This document shows positions 9,701 to 17,317 of a DNA stretch of 64,000 nucleotides, one piece after another. The first letter of the stretch is position 1. The number at the start of each line of letters is the position of its first letter. The position numbers and the translations under genes are program-made. The stretch is from Variovorax saccharolyticus. Its GTDB lineage: Bacteria; Pseudomonadota; Gammaproteobacteria; Burkholderiales; Burkholderiaceae_C. The stretch is taken from assembly GCF_030316765.1 (NCBI RefSeq), contig NZ_JASZYT010000006.1, positions 372,001 to 436,000 on the forward strand. Direction: 5' to 3'. A model generated the notes under the pieces. The model ran no database searches. It saw only the letters and a list, made by a program, of their open reading frames with translations, and had not been told where the DNA came from.

Positions 9701-11177
9701 CGCCACCACCGGCGACGAACTGTTCGGGTACATCCCGAGCTGGGTCGGCCCGCACCTGCCGGCCCTGACGAGTCCCGACTACATCCAGAATCACCGCAGC
9801 TATGTGGACGGCCCCCCCACGGTTGGCGAGGCCGAGGTTGGCAACGCCGGGACCAAGGCCGACTGGCGAACCGTGCTGGTCTCCGGCACGGGCGCTGGAG
9901 GCCGCGGGGTGTTCGCCCTGGACGTGACGGATCCGACGGCCTTCTCCGCATCGAAGGTGATGTGGGAGTTCACGACGGCCGACGACGTCGACATGGGCTT
10001 CGTGGTGGGTCAGCCACGCATCATCAAGCTGCGCACGAGTGCCGCGGCGGCGACGCCGACCTACAAGTGGTTCGCCGCGGTTGCCAGCGGAGTCAACAGC
10101 TTCCAGCCCGACGCCGCCGGCACTTTCAGCGACACCGGAAAACCCGCCTTGTTCCTGCTCGACCTGTCCAAGGCGGCAGGCGAAGCCTGGGTCCTGGGTA
10201 CGAACTACTACAAGATCTCGATCCCCGTGGACGAAACGCTCGCCGCCACACGTTCGCCGGGCGTGCTGAACTTCCGCGAGGTGTTGAACGCGAACCGTGT
10301 CACCACGCAGATCTTCATGGGCGACCTCCACGGCCGCATGTGGAAACTTGATTTCCGCACCCACGGCAGCGGCGAATGGACCACCGAGAAGCTCTTCGGC
10401 TTTTACAGCGGCACGACACCGCTGCCGCTGTTCATCGCCAAGGACGGTTCAGGCAACCCTCAGCCGATCAGCATGGCCCCCACGCTGGTGGCCAGCGAAG
10501 CGCCCAGCGGCATCTATGTGGCGTTCGGGACCGGCAAGTACCTCGAAGCCGACGACCGCACATCGACGGCGCAGAACTCCTTCTACGTCGTGTACGACAA
10601 TGCGACCACCACGCCCGACAGCTCCAGCCCCACCAGCATCATCAGCGGCCGGGCCCGCCTGAAGGCCGGATCCTTCGATTCGTCCACGGGCAATGTGAGC
10701 GTGGACCCCTTCGTCTGGGGCCGACCGACCACCGACACCGACGCGACACATCGCTCGGGCTGGTACATCGACTACCCGACCAATGGCGAGCGCCAGATCA
10801 GCAGCGCCACGCTGGTGGGCGACACCCTAATCTTCGGCAGCCTGATCCCGGGCGCGACCGGCGGAGTGAACACCTGCGGCGTGGCGGGCGGCAGCGGACG
10901 CGAGTACCGGCTCAACGTGGACACCGGCGACGGCCAGTCCAGGGTTTCGACGGTTGGCATCTTTGGGCAGCCCCTGGTGACCGAGCTGGAGTCGGCCAGC
11001 CTGATCACCAAGAGCGACAACACCGGCCGTCGCACTCGAACCATCAAGAGCACAGTCTTCAACCAGGGCTCGAGCGGCATCGGGATATCCACCACCCAGA
11101 CGACCACGATCATCGCGGGCCGGCTGAGCTGGCGGCAGATAAACAATTACCAAGACCTGAAGAACGCCACACCATGA
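6786..11177 (+). CDS. pilY1: PilY1-type pilus tip adhesin and assembly protein
   Basis: 1463 residues from the ATG at 6786; a GTG four codons earlier (6774) is also possible. A long N-terminal segment precedes the export helix (VFAMVALPLVSLAVAMSAMS). The C-terminal third (from about residue 955) is the PilC/PilY1 beta-propeller with 'FVGANDGMLHAFNA', 'GYIPSWV', 'YVDGPPTVGEAEV' and 'GRGVFALDVTDP'. PilY1 forms the pilus tip, is involved in surface sensing and adhesion, and counteracts PilT-driven retraction. The N-terminal part contains many cysteines (for example 'DAEACYTY', 'NRKCADAF'). It is the largest gene of the operon and overlaps pilE by ATGA. Confidence 0.93.
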   Translation: MNNKQARTSGSGWSVGHMLETATHPRLWSGRQRVFAMVALPLVSLAVAMSAMSDGAPKAFQSIALSSDPLYAATSGDKPALALALSVEFPTVGAQYVRGPQDSTDDTYSNANEYLGYYDAEACYTYVNAPTETPATGLTAADYKRFNRSGAAVNRKCADAFSGNFLNWASSSAIDMLRLALSGGDRYIDTTNLTILQRAVIPNGDPTCMWNSTNFPAKQLQRAGGTSGSAFWGAVPQAMATAAGANDIWVGNALNRIYFGTARGGSCGDKSSYRLGVATTGTGIGPVNASSTKPADASNDCAGENGTCSFTGIKQVWYGAGSNWKYAMASGGVQCTNAIFGDPIVGTAKRCYTRDFNDGSWTPTGSSAGLNSDGFFYSRVEVCQRTTDGELIDDRDYKLCTKYPSGNFKPGGVVQKYSDQLRLAAFGYAMEQTASYDNGRYGGVLRAPMKYVGTKTFDINGQENTPTGGNPKAEWNATTGVYFANPEGDTTQATPISGVINYLNKFGRTGPVPGRYKKYDPVSELYYETLRYLQGLQPSTDAISGLTTDMYDGFPIYTTWTDPYGDGRSATGKYGCLKSNIVVIGDINTHDGSRFPRASVSTNIPDLGYWTSVVGDFERGTVRNYTDGQGATRQTGNPNTANGNPRSDAIIGYSYWAHTQDIRGAGWTDQPTKQRPGLRVKTFVFDVNEYGEQSVEATRRNRNQFFTAAKYGGFEADPSNKEQAPFNTFGNPFKRQDETVDNNVWQDSTRPGEASAYYMQSNARGVLNAFENIFGRASSSARSIAGGAIQSKALTREGTTIYQGAFDTFDWSGDLFAIPISVDDGNNVSIGSTPTWTAASRLSALPDPAATRNIVVGNGSGAATVASNFVWTNGISSALQTALNKPSPTAAEDGFGQARLNYLRGARDDDGGKFRNRRGKLLGDIVNSSVVYSGPPSSVISSTTYAGFQKDYLARTPAVFVGANDGMLHAFNATTGDELFGYIPSWVGPHLPALTSPDYIQNHRSYVDGPPTVGEAEVGNAGTKADWRTVLVSGTGAGGRGVFALDVTDPTAFSASKVMWEFTTADDVDMGFVVGQPRIIKLRTSAAAATPTYKWFAAVASGVNSFQPDAAGTFSDTGKPALFLLDLSKAAGEAWVLGTNYYKISIPVDETLAATRSPGVLNFREVLNANRVTTQIFMGDLHGRMWKLDFRTHGSGEWTTEKLFGFYSGTTPLPLFIAKDGSGNPQPISMAPTLVASEAPSGIYVAFGTGKYLEADDRTSTAQNSFYVVYDNATTTPDSSSPTSIISGRARLKAGSFDSSTGNVSVDPFVWGRPTTDTDATHRSGWYIDYPTNGERQISSATLVGDTLIFGSLIPGATGGVNTCGVAGGSGREYRLNVDTGDGQSRVSTVGIFGQPLVTELESASLITKSDNTGRRTRTIKSTVFNQGSSGIGISTTQTTTIIAGRLSWRQINNYQDLKNATP

Positions 11178-11650
11178 GCAGCACAAGAAGGCATCGAACC
11201 GGCGCGCGGGGGTTCACGCTGATCGAGTTGATGATCGTCGTTGCAGTCATCGCGATCCTCGCGGCGATTGCTTACCCCGCCTACACCGACTCAGTGGTCA
11301 AGGGCAAGCGCGCCCAGGCTCGAACCGCGCTGCTGGATCTCATGCAGCAGCAGGAGCGCTACATGACCCAGAACAACACGTATCTGAAGTTCGCGGCTTC
11401 GGCCGACGGAAGCGCCACCTTCAAAGTTTTTTCGGGCGACAACGACGCGAGTCCGGCCTATTGGTTGACGGCGGTCGAGTGCGAGAAAGCGGGCGGCGGC
11501 AATTTTGGCATGAACGAGTGCGTCAAGCTCGTCGCGACACCCACGCATACCGATGCCGCCGTAACGAGCTTGAGTCTGACGAGCAGCGGCGTGAAAGAGT
11601 GCACCGGCACTGCAGTCACGAACAACAATAAGAAGCTTTGCTGGCCATGA
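11174..11650 (+). CDS. pilE: Type IV pilin-like protein PilE
   Basis: 158 residues. The start is fixed by the ATGA overlap with pilY1. Prepilin cleavage follows Gly13 (ARG-FTLIELMIVVAVIAILAA), with Phe1 and Glu5 present. 'RAQARTALLDLMQQQERYMTQNNTY' is the usual PilE sequence after the helix. The globular domain has four cysteines (VECEK, MNECVK, KECTG, KLCWP). In pseudomonads and beta-proteobacteria PilE of this operon is a minor pilin and not the main subunit; the likely major pilin here is encoded at 16602-17114. Confidence 0.88.
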   Translation: MSSTRRHRTGARGFTLIELMIVVAVIAILAAIAYPAYTDSVVKGKRAQARTALLDLMQQQERYMTQNNTYLKFAASADGSATFKVFSGDNDASPAYWLTAVECEKAGGGNFGMNECVKLVATPTHTDAAVTSLSLTSSGVKECTGTAVTNNNKKLCWP

Positions 11651-12231
11651 GCACAGATCGACGGATACCGCGTGAGCGCGGTTTCACTTTCATCGAGCTG
11701 ATGACAGTCATCGCTATCGCCGCCGTTCTGCTTTTTGTGGCAACTCCAAGTTTCGTCACGTTTCAGCGCAACTCCGAACTCACATCGGCAACCAATTCTC
11801 TCGTGGGCGCCATGAACGCAGCCAGAGGCGAGGCAATGAAGCGCGGCATGAGCGCGATGGTGATCCCCAATACCGGCACCGATTGGGACAGCGGATGGAC
11901 GGTGTTCGTGGATTCCGATCGCAGCAACAACTACGACGCCAACACGGACATCACTATCTACAAGCAAGACCCTCTGCCCACCTACTTCACCACGACGGGG
12001 AAGACAGGATCGGGGGATGCTGTCGAATACGTCATGTTTGACCCATCGGGCTATAGCAAGACAGTTGGCTCGGCCGCTTTTCAGTCATTGACGATGTCGC
12101 TAGCTCGCAATGACCTCTCAGCGAACGACAAGGCCGAGCAGACTCGGATTCTGGTGGTGGCCGTGACCGGACGAATCCGGGCCTGCAGGCCTTCGACGGA
12201 TACGACCTGCGTTTCGACCGCGACCGAGTAG
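11647..12231 (+). CDS. fimT: GspH/FimT family pseudopilin
   Basis: 194 residues from the ATG overlapping the pilE stop by ATGA. The leader ends at Gly12 and the site is RG-FTFIELMTVIAIAAVLLF, with Glu5 present. 'RNSELTSATNSLVGAMNAARGEAMKRG' and 'DWDSGWTVFVDSDRSNN' are typical of the FimT/GspH fold, and the C-terminal 'VTGRIRAC' matches the last strand. FimT is a minor pilin; some FimT proteins bind DNA during uptake. It ends the six-gene operon, whereas in many relatives fimT comes first. Confidence 0.88.
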   Translation: MSTDRRIPRERGFTFIELMTVIAIAAVLLFVATPSFVTFQRNSELTSATNSLVGAMNAARGEAMKRGMSAMVIPNTGTDWDSGWTVFVDSDRSNNYDANTDITIYKQDPLPTYFTTTGKTGSGDAVEYVMFDPSGYSKTVGSAAFQSLTMSLARNDLSANDKAEQTRILVVAVTGRIRACRPSTDTTCVSTATE

Positions 12232-12764
12232 CTTCGGTGCGACAGCCGCCGTCAGGCACACACGCCTAGCGAAGAGCCCTCGCTGCATCGCAGGCAGCCG
12301 AGCGATCCCCCTTCAACGCGGCGGGCGGTCCTTAGAGCATGTCTCCACGTAGCCAATAGGTGGACATCATGGACCCGTTCAGCCCGCTGCTCACCAGCGT
12401 CAAGGCATGGCCCTGAAGGCGCGTGTCTCACCATGTGCACCGCACATGCGACATCGGTCGCCGTGATCGCGATGTCGCACGGCCTCGCGCCAATCGAGTG
12501 CGCCCGCTGGACAGTCGGCGCCGCTTCGTGCCGCTTGGCAACCCGGTAACCCGGTGGCTCCGGCGAAGTTGGGAAGTTGGTCGCACCGCCTGGCGAGGAG
12601 CCGCACTTCCTCGCTTTGCCACGTTGCCACTTCCGACCTTGCGCGCCGCTTTGCGCAGCGCCATCGCAGTGCATGGCTGGCATGCATCGTTCAGACATTC
12701 GCGATCAATTGAAGGACGTGACTCAAGACGGCATGTCCTCGCTCGCTTCACGGGCCGATCCGCG
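12232..12764. other. Intergenic stretch with no recognisable gene
   Basis: About 530 bases between the convergent fimT and the PAP2/spermidine-synthase fusion gene. Short frames are open on both strands, but none has a ribosome-binding site, a recognisable family or codon use like the neighbours. No strong terminator hairpin or insertion-sequence end was recognised. It could be remnant DNA from an insertion, since the gene after it is compositionally different, but nothing identifiable is left. Confidence 0.4.
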
Positions 12765-15700
12765 CTACGGTGCGCCCACTGGCAATGAACCTCGCGGCTT
12801 TGAATCCAACAATTGGAGAGGCTTTGGCTCGAAGCTGCCGAGCAGTTGGATGTTGCTCTGCACCACGTCGCGCAGGACGTTCCCCTTGGGCGTGGAGTGT
12901 TCAAGGTAGAGATTCCGGTCCGTCGATACCAGAAGTTGCATGCTGGGGTCGAAGCTGGAGATCAAGTTGTCAACTCCGACCGGCGAGAGCACTAAGTGCG
13001 ATTTGAGTTCATGCAGTTTCCGATCGCCGTTCGCGCCGAGTTTTGAATCAGCCAGTGGTTTCTCACCTGGCCAAAGCATGGATTCAGGATCGTTAGAGGC
13101 GACGATGATTCCTTGCCCGCCTCGCACGTACAACCATACGTACTTGAACTCCGAGCGCACCGAACCCAGCACGTAGGTCAGGTCGATCGGGGTCATGTGG
13201 TGCAACTGAACCCATTGTTGAAGAACTCCCGCAGGATTGAGGCGTGTTTTCGCAAGGGCATAGAAGTCCTTGTTGTACAGGTTTGCGGCGCCAGCGAACC
13301 AGATGCTCGTGATTTCAATACTGATTAAGTCGAAACGGCGTGATTGCGTCAGGAGAAAGTTGCGGCCGTCAGTGTTGTACAAGGAGACGCCATCTCGCTT
13401 TGTGACATGGTGATTGATGTTCTCAAAATACCGATCCGCCAACGACACGATGTCTTTCGAGGTCTCGGCAACGTCGATAAGTGCGAAGTTGGCCTCGTGC
13501 AGGACTCGGGTCGTCATACCCGTGCCATAGCCAATTACTAGGGCGGTATCCCGGCGCGCGGTATGCAGCAGCGGAAAAAGAGCGAAAGACTCTTGCGCCA
13601 CCATTTCGCCGCCGGTCGCATTGTTACCTTGAAATTTTCCATTGGTAAGAAGCGTCAAGATGCCGTTAGGAGCTTGCGTTACCGACGTCATTCCGCCTTC
13701 GACGCTCTCAGCGTGGTCGATCACTTTGCCCCAACCCTGAGGTGCAAAATAAACGTTGCTTCCAGTCGACAGGTCGTCGTAGTTCCACTGTTTTGGGAAA
13801 AACAGGAGAGCGACCACTGCCAGGACCACCGGAGACCAGCGCCAAGGCGCAGCGCGCATTGACCGAAACGAGCGCCATGAACCCTCGTTGCGCACCGTCA
13901 GCGCCAACGCTCCAAGCACCAGTGCGACGAGTGCGAGGATCAAGGAACTGTTGTTCGACCCGAAGGTCGGCAACAGCCAGAAACCTACGAGCAACACCCC
14001 CCCGATATTGCCTAGAGTATTCAGTCCGCTGGCCACGCCGAGGCCCCGTGCGCCCCCTTTTGGCGAAAGCCAGTCCGAAGCCAAGCTCATGGCGGCTGGA
14101 TAACTCATCCCGATGAATAGAGCGACAGGCAGCATGGCAGTCGCACACACCATGGCCCTGATTGTCTCCCTCGCAGCGAAGTCAAATTGAACCGGGTAAA
14201 TGCTGAAGCTCGCGAAGTACGACGGAATATCGTCCCAAATCTGCGCTGTCGCTGCGATCGTCAGTGCAATCCCACATTGGGACCACGCGACCAGATCGAG
14301 CCTCTCGAACCTGTCCATCAAACGTTCGCCACAATAAGATCCTAAGCCTAGGCCGGCAAGAAACATCGCGAGCATGAGGGCAAATGCGTAGACGCTATTA
14401 CCCGCGACGACCGCCAACAGATGCATCGAATTGACTTCGAGCCCCAGCGTAATCGCACCACCCACGAGAAGAACGCAGAGCGCCGTCATTCCGACTCGCC
14501 GGCCCACCGGCACGACGCTCCCGGGGTCGATCGTTGATTGTTCGACTTGGGATTCAGGCAAGTTCGATCGCTTCATGCGATCGATCACGTACAAGGCGAT
14601 CATCAAGCTCATCACAGCCGCGATGTACGTACCGCCGTTGCGGCCGACCGCCGGCAGCAGCCAATAGCCGGCGATGATGGAGCCCGCGGCTGCCCCCGCG
14701 ACATTCGCTCCGTACAGAGGTGCAATCGCGCTGCGACTCGACACGCCGAGACTCCGCAGATGCTTGAACATCAACGGCATCGTCGCGCCCATGAGCGTCG
14801 TCGGAATACCCAGGCAAATGACCCCCAAGCCGACTCGAAGCGCACTCAGCCAAGCCGCATCGGGAGCGGTATCCAAGGTCAATTCGACATAGATCCACTG
14901 GATAAGCACGAACAGCTGCGGCGTGATCGCGGCATACAGACCGATTAGTGCCTCGCAATTGGCATACACCTTCAGCGGATGACGCGATCGATCGGCAAGA
15001 TGGCCCCCGATCCAAGCCCCCAGTGCCATGCCACCCATATAGGTCGCGAGAACCGTGTAGCTAGCCAATGCCGTGCTGCCAAATGTGACTGCGAGTGCCT
15101 TGGCGTAGACCACTTCGTAAATCAGGCCCGCCAGGCCTGACATGACAAAGACCCCAATGATCCAAAAGGGAGCTCTCACGGGTCCGGCAAGCTCCGAATG
15201 TGGCAACTGCCCATCAAAACCGCGCAGTTGCGTGGCCGGCATGCGAATAAGTCCCCAGAACACTGTCCCCGCGATCAAAACGCTCCAAGCCGAGAGTGCG
15301 CGGACGAAGCCGAAGTTCAGCGACAGCCATTCCGGCGCCACGCGAAGCAACACGGTCCATGCAAGAAATGTTGCACCGGACAAGTAAATTGGCATTGCCA
15401 CGGACGAAGATTCTCGAAGACGTGTCGGCCAAATTAGGGAAGTTCCCAGAAAGGCGGCGAAAGGCAACGCTACGATCAAATCAAGTACGTAGTGCTCACC
15501 AGTCGCAAGAGTGGCCCATGCGGTCGCAGCCACTAACAGCGAGGAGAAAAATATGGCAATTCTGTGTCGCAAGCCAATCGACAGCAACCAGATCAAAAGC
15601 GCGCCGGTCAGATGCATTGACGGCATACCGTTTCTGTAAGCCGGTGGAATGACGACCTGCGCGGCTGCAACCTCCAGCGCACCGGGCATCTGACCCGGAA

Positions 15701-16505
15701 ACCGGCCATCGAAAAAGGCGTAATGCGGACCACTCAAGGGCAGCAGTGCGTACAAGAACCAGGCAGCAGCGAACGGAAGCACCAAAGCTCGCCAGACATT
15801 GAGCTTGGCTATTGCGTCTTTCCTGATCGCGAGTCCAACAATGGCAAAAAAAGCAACAATCAGAATTGCGTACGATGTCGTTGTAAAGGTCTGAAGAAGT
15901 GGCACCCCCTTTGAATTGACGGCTGCAGGCCAAATACCAAACCCGCCAAATGCGCCATCAATGCGATAGACAAAATAATCCCAGGTAGCCGGAAATATTA
16001 TCCGATTTGTCGAAAGTGCCGCATTGGTAGAAATAGACAGCGCGCCCAGCAATACCGATATGCGCAAGTAAATGGCACCCCAGGACTCGGTGCCGCGTGT
16101 ATTCGGACGCATCACATCAAATATCGAACTGCAAAGAACCAGCGCACCCAGCGGAGCCAACGAAACACACACTACGGACATCGCCGAATGTACGCCCTGC
16201 CCATTTTCGAATCCCATGAGGTACCCGCAAATGGCGAATCCAAGTCCGAGCGCCAGTCCGAGCCAGACAGGACGTGGGTTGGTTATTTTTCCGCCAATCC
16301 AGAGTACGGCTGCGGGCACTCCCGCAAATGATCCGATGAAGTTGATCCAGTCCAGCCAGCTCGACGATGGCACGAAAGCCAAGAAGGCAGGTCTGCCCGT
16401 GAGCAATAACTGCATGGTTTCCGCGCCCACAGCCATTGCCAGAGCGACGGTTCGCCAATGGCGAAGACCGACTGTCACGTCTTGGGTCATCTGATCTCGT
16501 TTCAT
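12765..16505 (-). CDS. PAP2/Aur1-like domain fused to MFS-type spermidine-synthase-like protein
   Basis: About 1246 residues in three parts. Residues about 1-370 are a multi-helix PAP2/inositolphosphotransferase-like domain with 'GMPSMHLTGALL' (near 295) and 'GEHYVLDLIVALPFA' (near 338), the His and His/Asp motifs of that superfamily. Residues about 450-880 form a 10-12 helix module beginning 'GLAGLIYEVVYAKAL', as in MFS-fused spermidine synthases. The cytoplasmic tail has a SAM-type loop 'VIGYGTGMTTRV' (near 988) and 'YNTDGRNFLL'. The catalytic DSSDP region of true spermidine synthases is replaced by 'IEITSIWFAGAANLY', so polyamine synthesis is unlikely. It is AT-richer than its neighbours and lies downstream of pilA. 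The start could also be 16490 or 16547. Confidence 0.75.
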   Translation of the reverse strand: MKRDQMTQDVTVGLRHWRTVALAMAVGAETMQLLLTGRPAFLAFVPSSSWLDWINFIGSFAGVPAAVLWIGGKITNPRPVWLGLALGLGFAICGYLMGFENGQGVHSAMSVVCVSLAPLGALVLCSSIFDVMRPNTRGTESWGAIYLRISVLLGALSISTNAALSTNRIIFPATWDYFVYRIDGAFGGFGIWPAAVNSKGVPLLQTFTTTSYAILIVAFFAIVGLAIRKDAIAKLNVWRALVLPFAAAWFLYALLPLSGPHYAFFDGRFPGQMPGALEVAAAQVVIPPAYRNGMPSMHLTGALLIWLLSIGLRHRIAIFFSSLLVAATAWATLATGEHYVLDLIVALPFAAFLGTSLIWPTRLRESSSVAMPIYLSGATFLAWTVLLRVAPEWLSLNFGFVRALSAWSVLIAGTVFWGLIRMPATQLRGFDGQLPHSELAGPVRAPFWIIGVFVMSGLAGLIYEVVYAKALAVTFGSTALASYTVLATYMGGMALGAWIGGHLADRSRHPLKVYANCEALIGLYAAITPQLFVLIQWIYVELTLDTAPDAAWLSALRVGLGVICLGIPTTLMGATMPLMFKHLRSLGVSSRSAIAPLYGANVAGAAAGSIIAGYWLLPAVGRNGGTYIAAVMSLMIALYVIDRMKRSNLPESQVEQSTIDPGSVVPVGRRVGMTALCVLLVGGAITLGLEVNSMHLLAVVAGNSVYAFALMLAMFLAGLGLGSYCGERLMDRFERLDLVAWSQCGIALTIAATAQIWDDIPSYFASFSIYPVQFDFAARETIRAMVCATAMLPVALFIGMSYPAAMSLASDWLSPKGGARGLGVASGLNTLGNIGGVLLVGFWLLPTFGSNNSSLILALVALVLGALALTVRNEGSWRSFRSMRAAPWRWSPVVLAVVALLFFPKQWNYDDLSTGSNVYFAPQGWGKVIDHAESVEGGMTSVTQAPNGILTLLTNGKFQGNNATGGEMVAQESFALFPLLHTARRDTALVIGYGTGMTTRVLHEANFALIDVAETSKDIVSLADRYFENINHHVTKRDGVSLYNTDGRNFLLTQSRRFDLISIEITSIWFAGAANLYNKDFYALAKTRLNPAGVLQQWVQLHHMTPIDLTYVLGSVRSEFKYVWLYVRGGQGIIVASNDPESMLWPGEKPLADSKLGANGDRKLHELKSHLVLSPVGVDNLISSFDPSMQLLVSTDRNLYLEHSTPKGNVLRDVVQSNIQLLGSFEPKPLQLLDSKPRGSLPVGAP

Positions 16506-16561
16506 TTTTCGGCCGGATTCTTGTTGACAGAGCAGCTCGACCAACAAATATCAAAAAGAAA

Positions 16562-16584
16562 AAAAGGCGCCACAGGCGCCTTTT
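16562..16584 (-). terminator. Rho-independent terminator of pilA
   Basis: Read on the minus strand: AAAAGGCGCC, loop TGT, GGCGCCTTTTTT. This GC-rich stem with a run of T after it lies about 17 bases after the pilA stop and before the fusion gene. It would end most pilA transcripts, so the gene downstream needs readthrough or its own promoter. Confidence 0.85.
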
Positions 16585-16601
16585 ATGACTCGCGACTGCG
16601 C

Positions 16602-17114
16602 TTACTTGCGGCACTCCGCGGGCACGTACTTAGCCTGGATGCTGCCAGAGGTTCCGACGTAACCAGAGGTGGAACCACCGGACTTGCAGTTCCAGGAGAT
16701 GCTGCCTGCGGTCGGAATGGTCGAAGAGGAGGCAGCGCCAGACAGTGCAGTGCCGGAGGTCGGGCTGCCGTCAACAGGGGAAAGGATCAGAGTTGCTCCG
16801 CTGTCAATGGCGCTTGCATAAGTGATGGTGATTGCGCCGTTACTCGGGGTGATTCCAACGCTGGCGACGTTCTTCGTAGCGGCCGGTGCAGTCCAGCCCG
16901 AATCGAAAGCAGCACCGTTTGCAGCGTTCTCCGCCACAGCGGTCTTGGCACTGGCGGCCAACGACAAACCTTCGCTCACTTTGGCGCGGACCGTATAGTC
17001 CTGATATGCCGGCAGCGCCACAGCAGCCAGGATACCGATGATCGCGACAACGATCATCAATTCGATAAGGGTGAAGCCGGCTTGTGCGCGGCGGGCGATG
17101 GTGCGATGGTTCAT
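16602..17114 (-). CDS. pilA: Type IV major pilin PilA
   Basis: 170 residues. The short leader MNHRTIARRAQAG is cleaved after Gly13, giving FTLIELMIVVAIIGILAAVALPAYQ, with Phe1 and Glu5, the classic type IVa pilin helix. 'QDYTVRAKVSEGLSLAASAKTAVAEN' follows as in beta-proteobacterial major pilins. Two C-terminal cysteines (WNCKSGG and PAECRK) define the D-region disulfide loop. A GGAGTGA ribosome-binding site precedes the ATG, and a sigma-54-type promoter lies 60 bases upstream. The globular part is rich in Ser, Thr, Gly and Ala, giving many possible O-glycosylation sites. It is the best candidate for the fibre subunit assembled with the operon at 4.5-12.2 kb. Confidence 0.93.
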   Translation of the reverse strand: MNHRTIARRAQAGFTLIELMIVVAIIGILAAVALPAYQDYTVRAKVSEGLSLAASAKTAVAENAANGAAFDSGWTAPAATKNVASVGITPSNGAITITYASAIDSGATLILSPVDGSPTSGTALSGAASSSTIPTAGSISWNCKSGGSTSGYVGTSGSIQAKYVPAECRK

Positions 17115-17173
17115 TTACTCACTCCAGGTTGGTTAAGAGAGCCCGAGGCGGCCCCCGGTGCGGTCGAGTAACC

Positions 17174-17188
17174 GCAGCATCTGTGCCA
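17174..17188 (-). promoter_or_regulatory. Sigma-54 promoter of pilA
   Basis: Read on the minus strand the site is TGGCACAGATGCTGC. It matches the sigma-54 consensus TGGCAC-N5-TTGC at all but one position, with GG and GC exactly 10 bases apart. The expected transcription start is near 17163, giving a leader of about 50 bases before the pilA ATG. RpoN with the PilS/PilR system drives pilA in many proteobacteria. Confidence 0.8.
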
Positions 17189-17284
17189 TCCTTGAGTCCG
17201 CCGTGCCAGCCCGCTTTTCCTGCGCATTTGTTCACGTTCTAGTTACAACGTGTGACGAAAACTGTTGCAAGGTTCCGACGTGTG

Positions 17285-17300
17285 ATGACATTTTTGTCAT
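17285..17300. promoter_or_regulatory. Inverted repeat upstream of the pilA promoter, candidate activator site
   Basis: ATGACA-TTTT-TGTCAT is a perfect 16-base inverted repeat about 100 bases upstream of the sigma-54 site. Nearby, CGTGTGACG (17249) and CGTGTGATG (17279) form a direct repeat spaced 30 bases, about three helical turns. This is a suitable arrangement for an enhancer-binding protein such as PilR. The IR could also act in the 3' region of the phosphodiesterase gene, whose stop lies 18 bases away. The binding protein is inferred. Confidence 0.45.
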
Positions 17301-17317
17301 TCACCTGCCAAGCCTCG

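Noticed and set aside
7863..10364. An 833-codon minus-strand frame inside pilY1.
   Set aside because: No motif or ribosome-binding site; pilY1 on the other strand has clear propeller motifs.
12369..12420. A short ATG frame (MDPFSPLLTS...) in the gap after fimT.
   Set aside because: Only 15 codons, no ribosome-binding site and no similarity that I can recognise.
12765..16505. A true spermidine synthase gene.
   Set aside because: The catalytic Asp segment is replaced and the SAM-like loop is degenerate (GYGTG), so polyamine synthesis is not supported.
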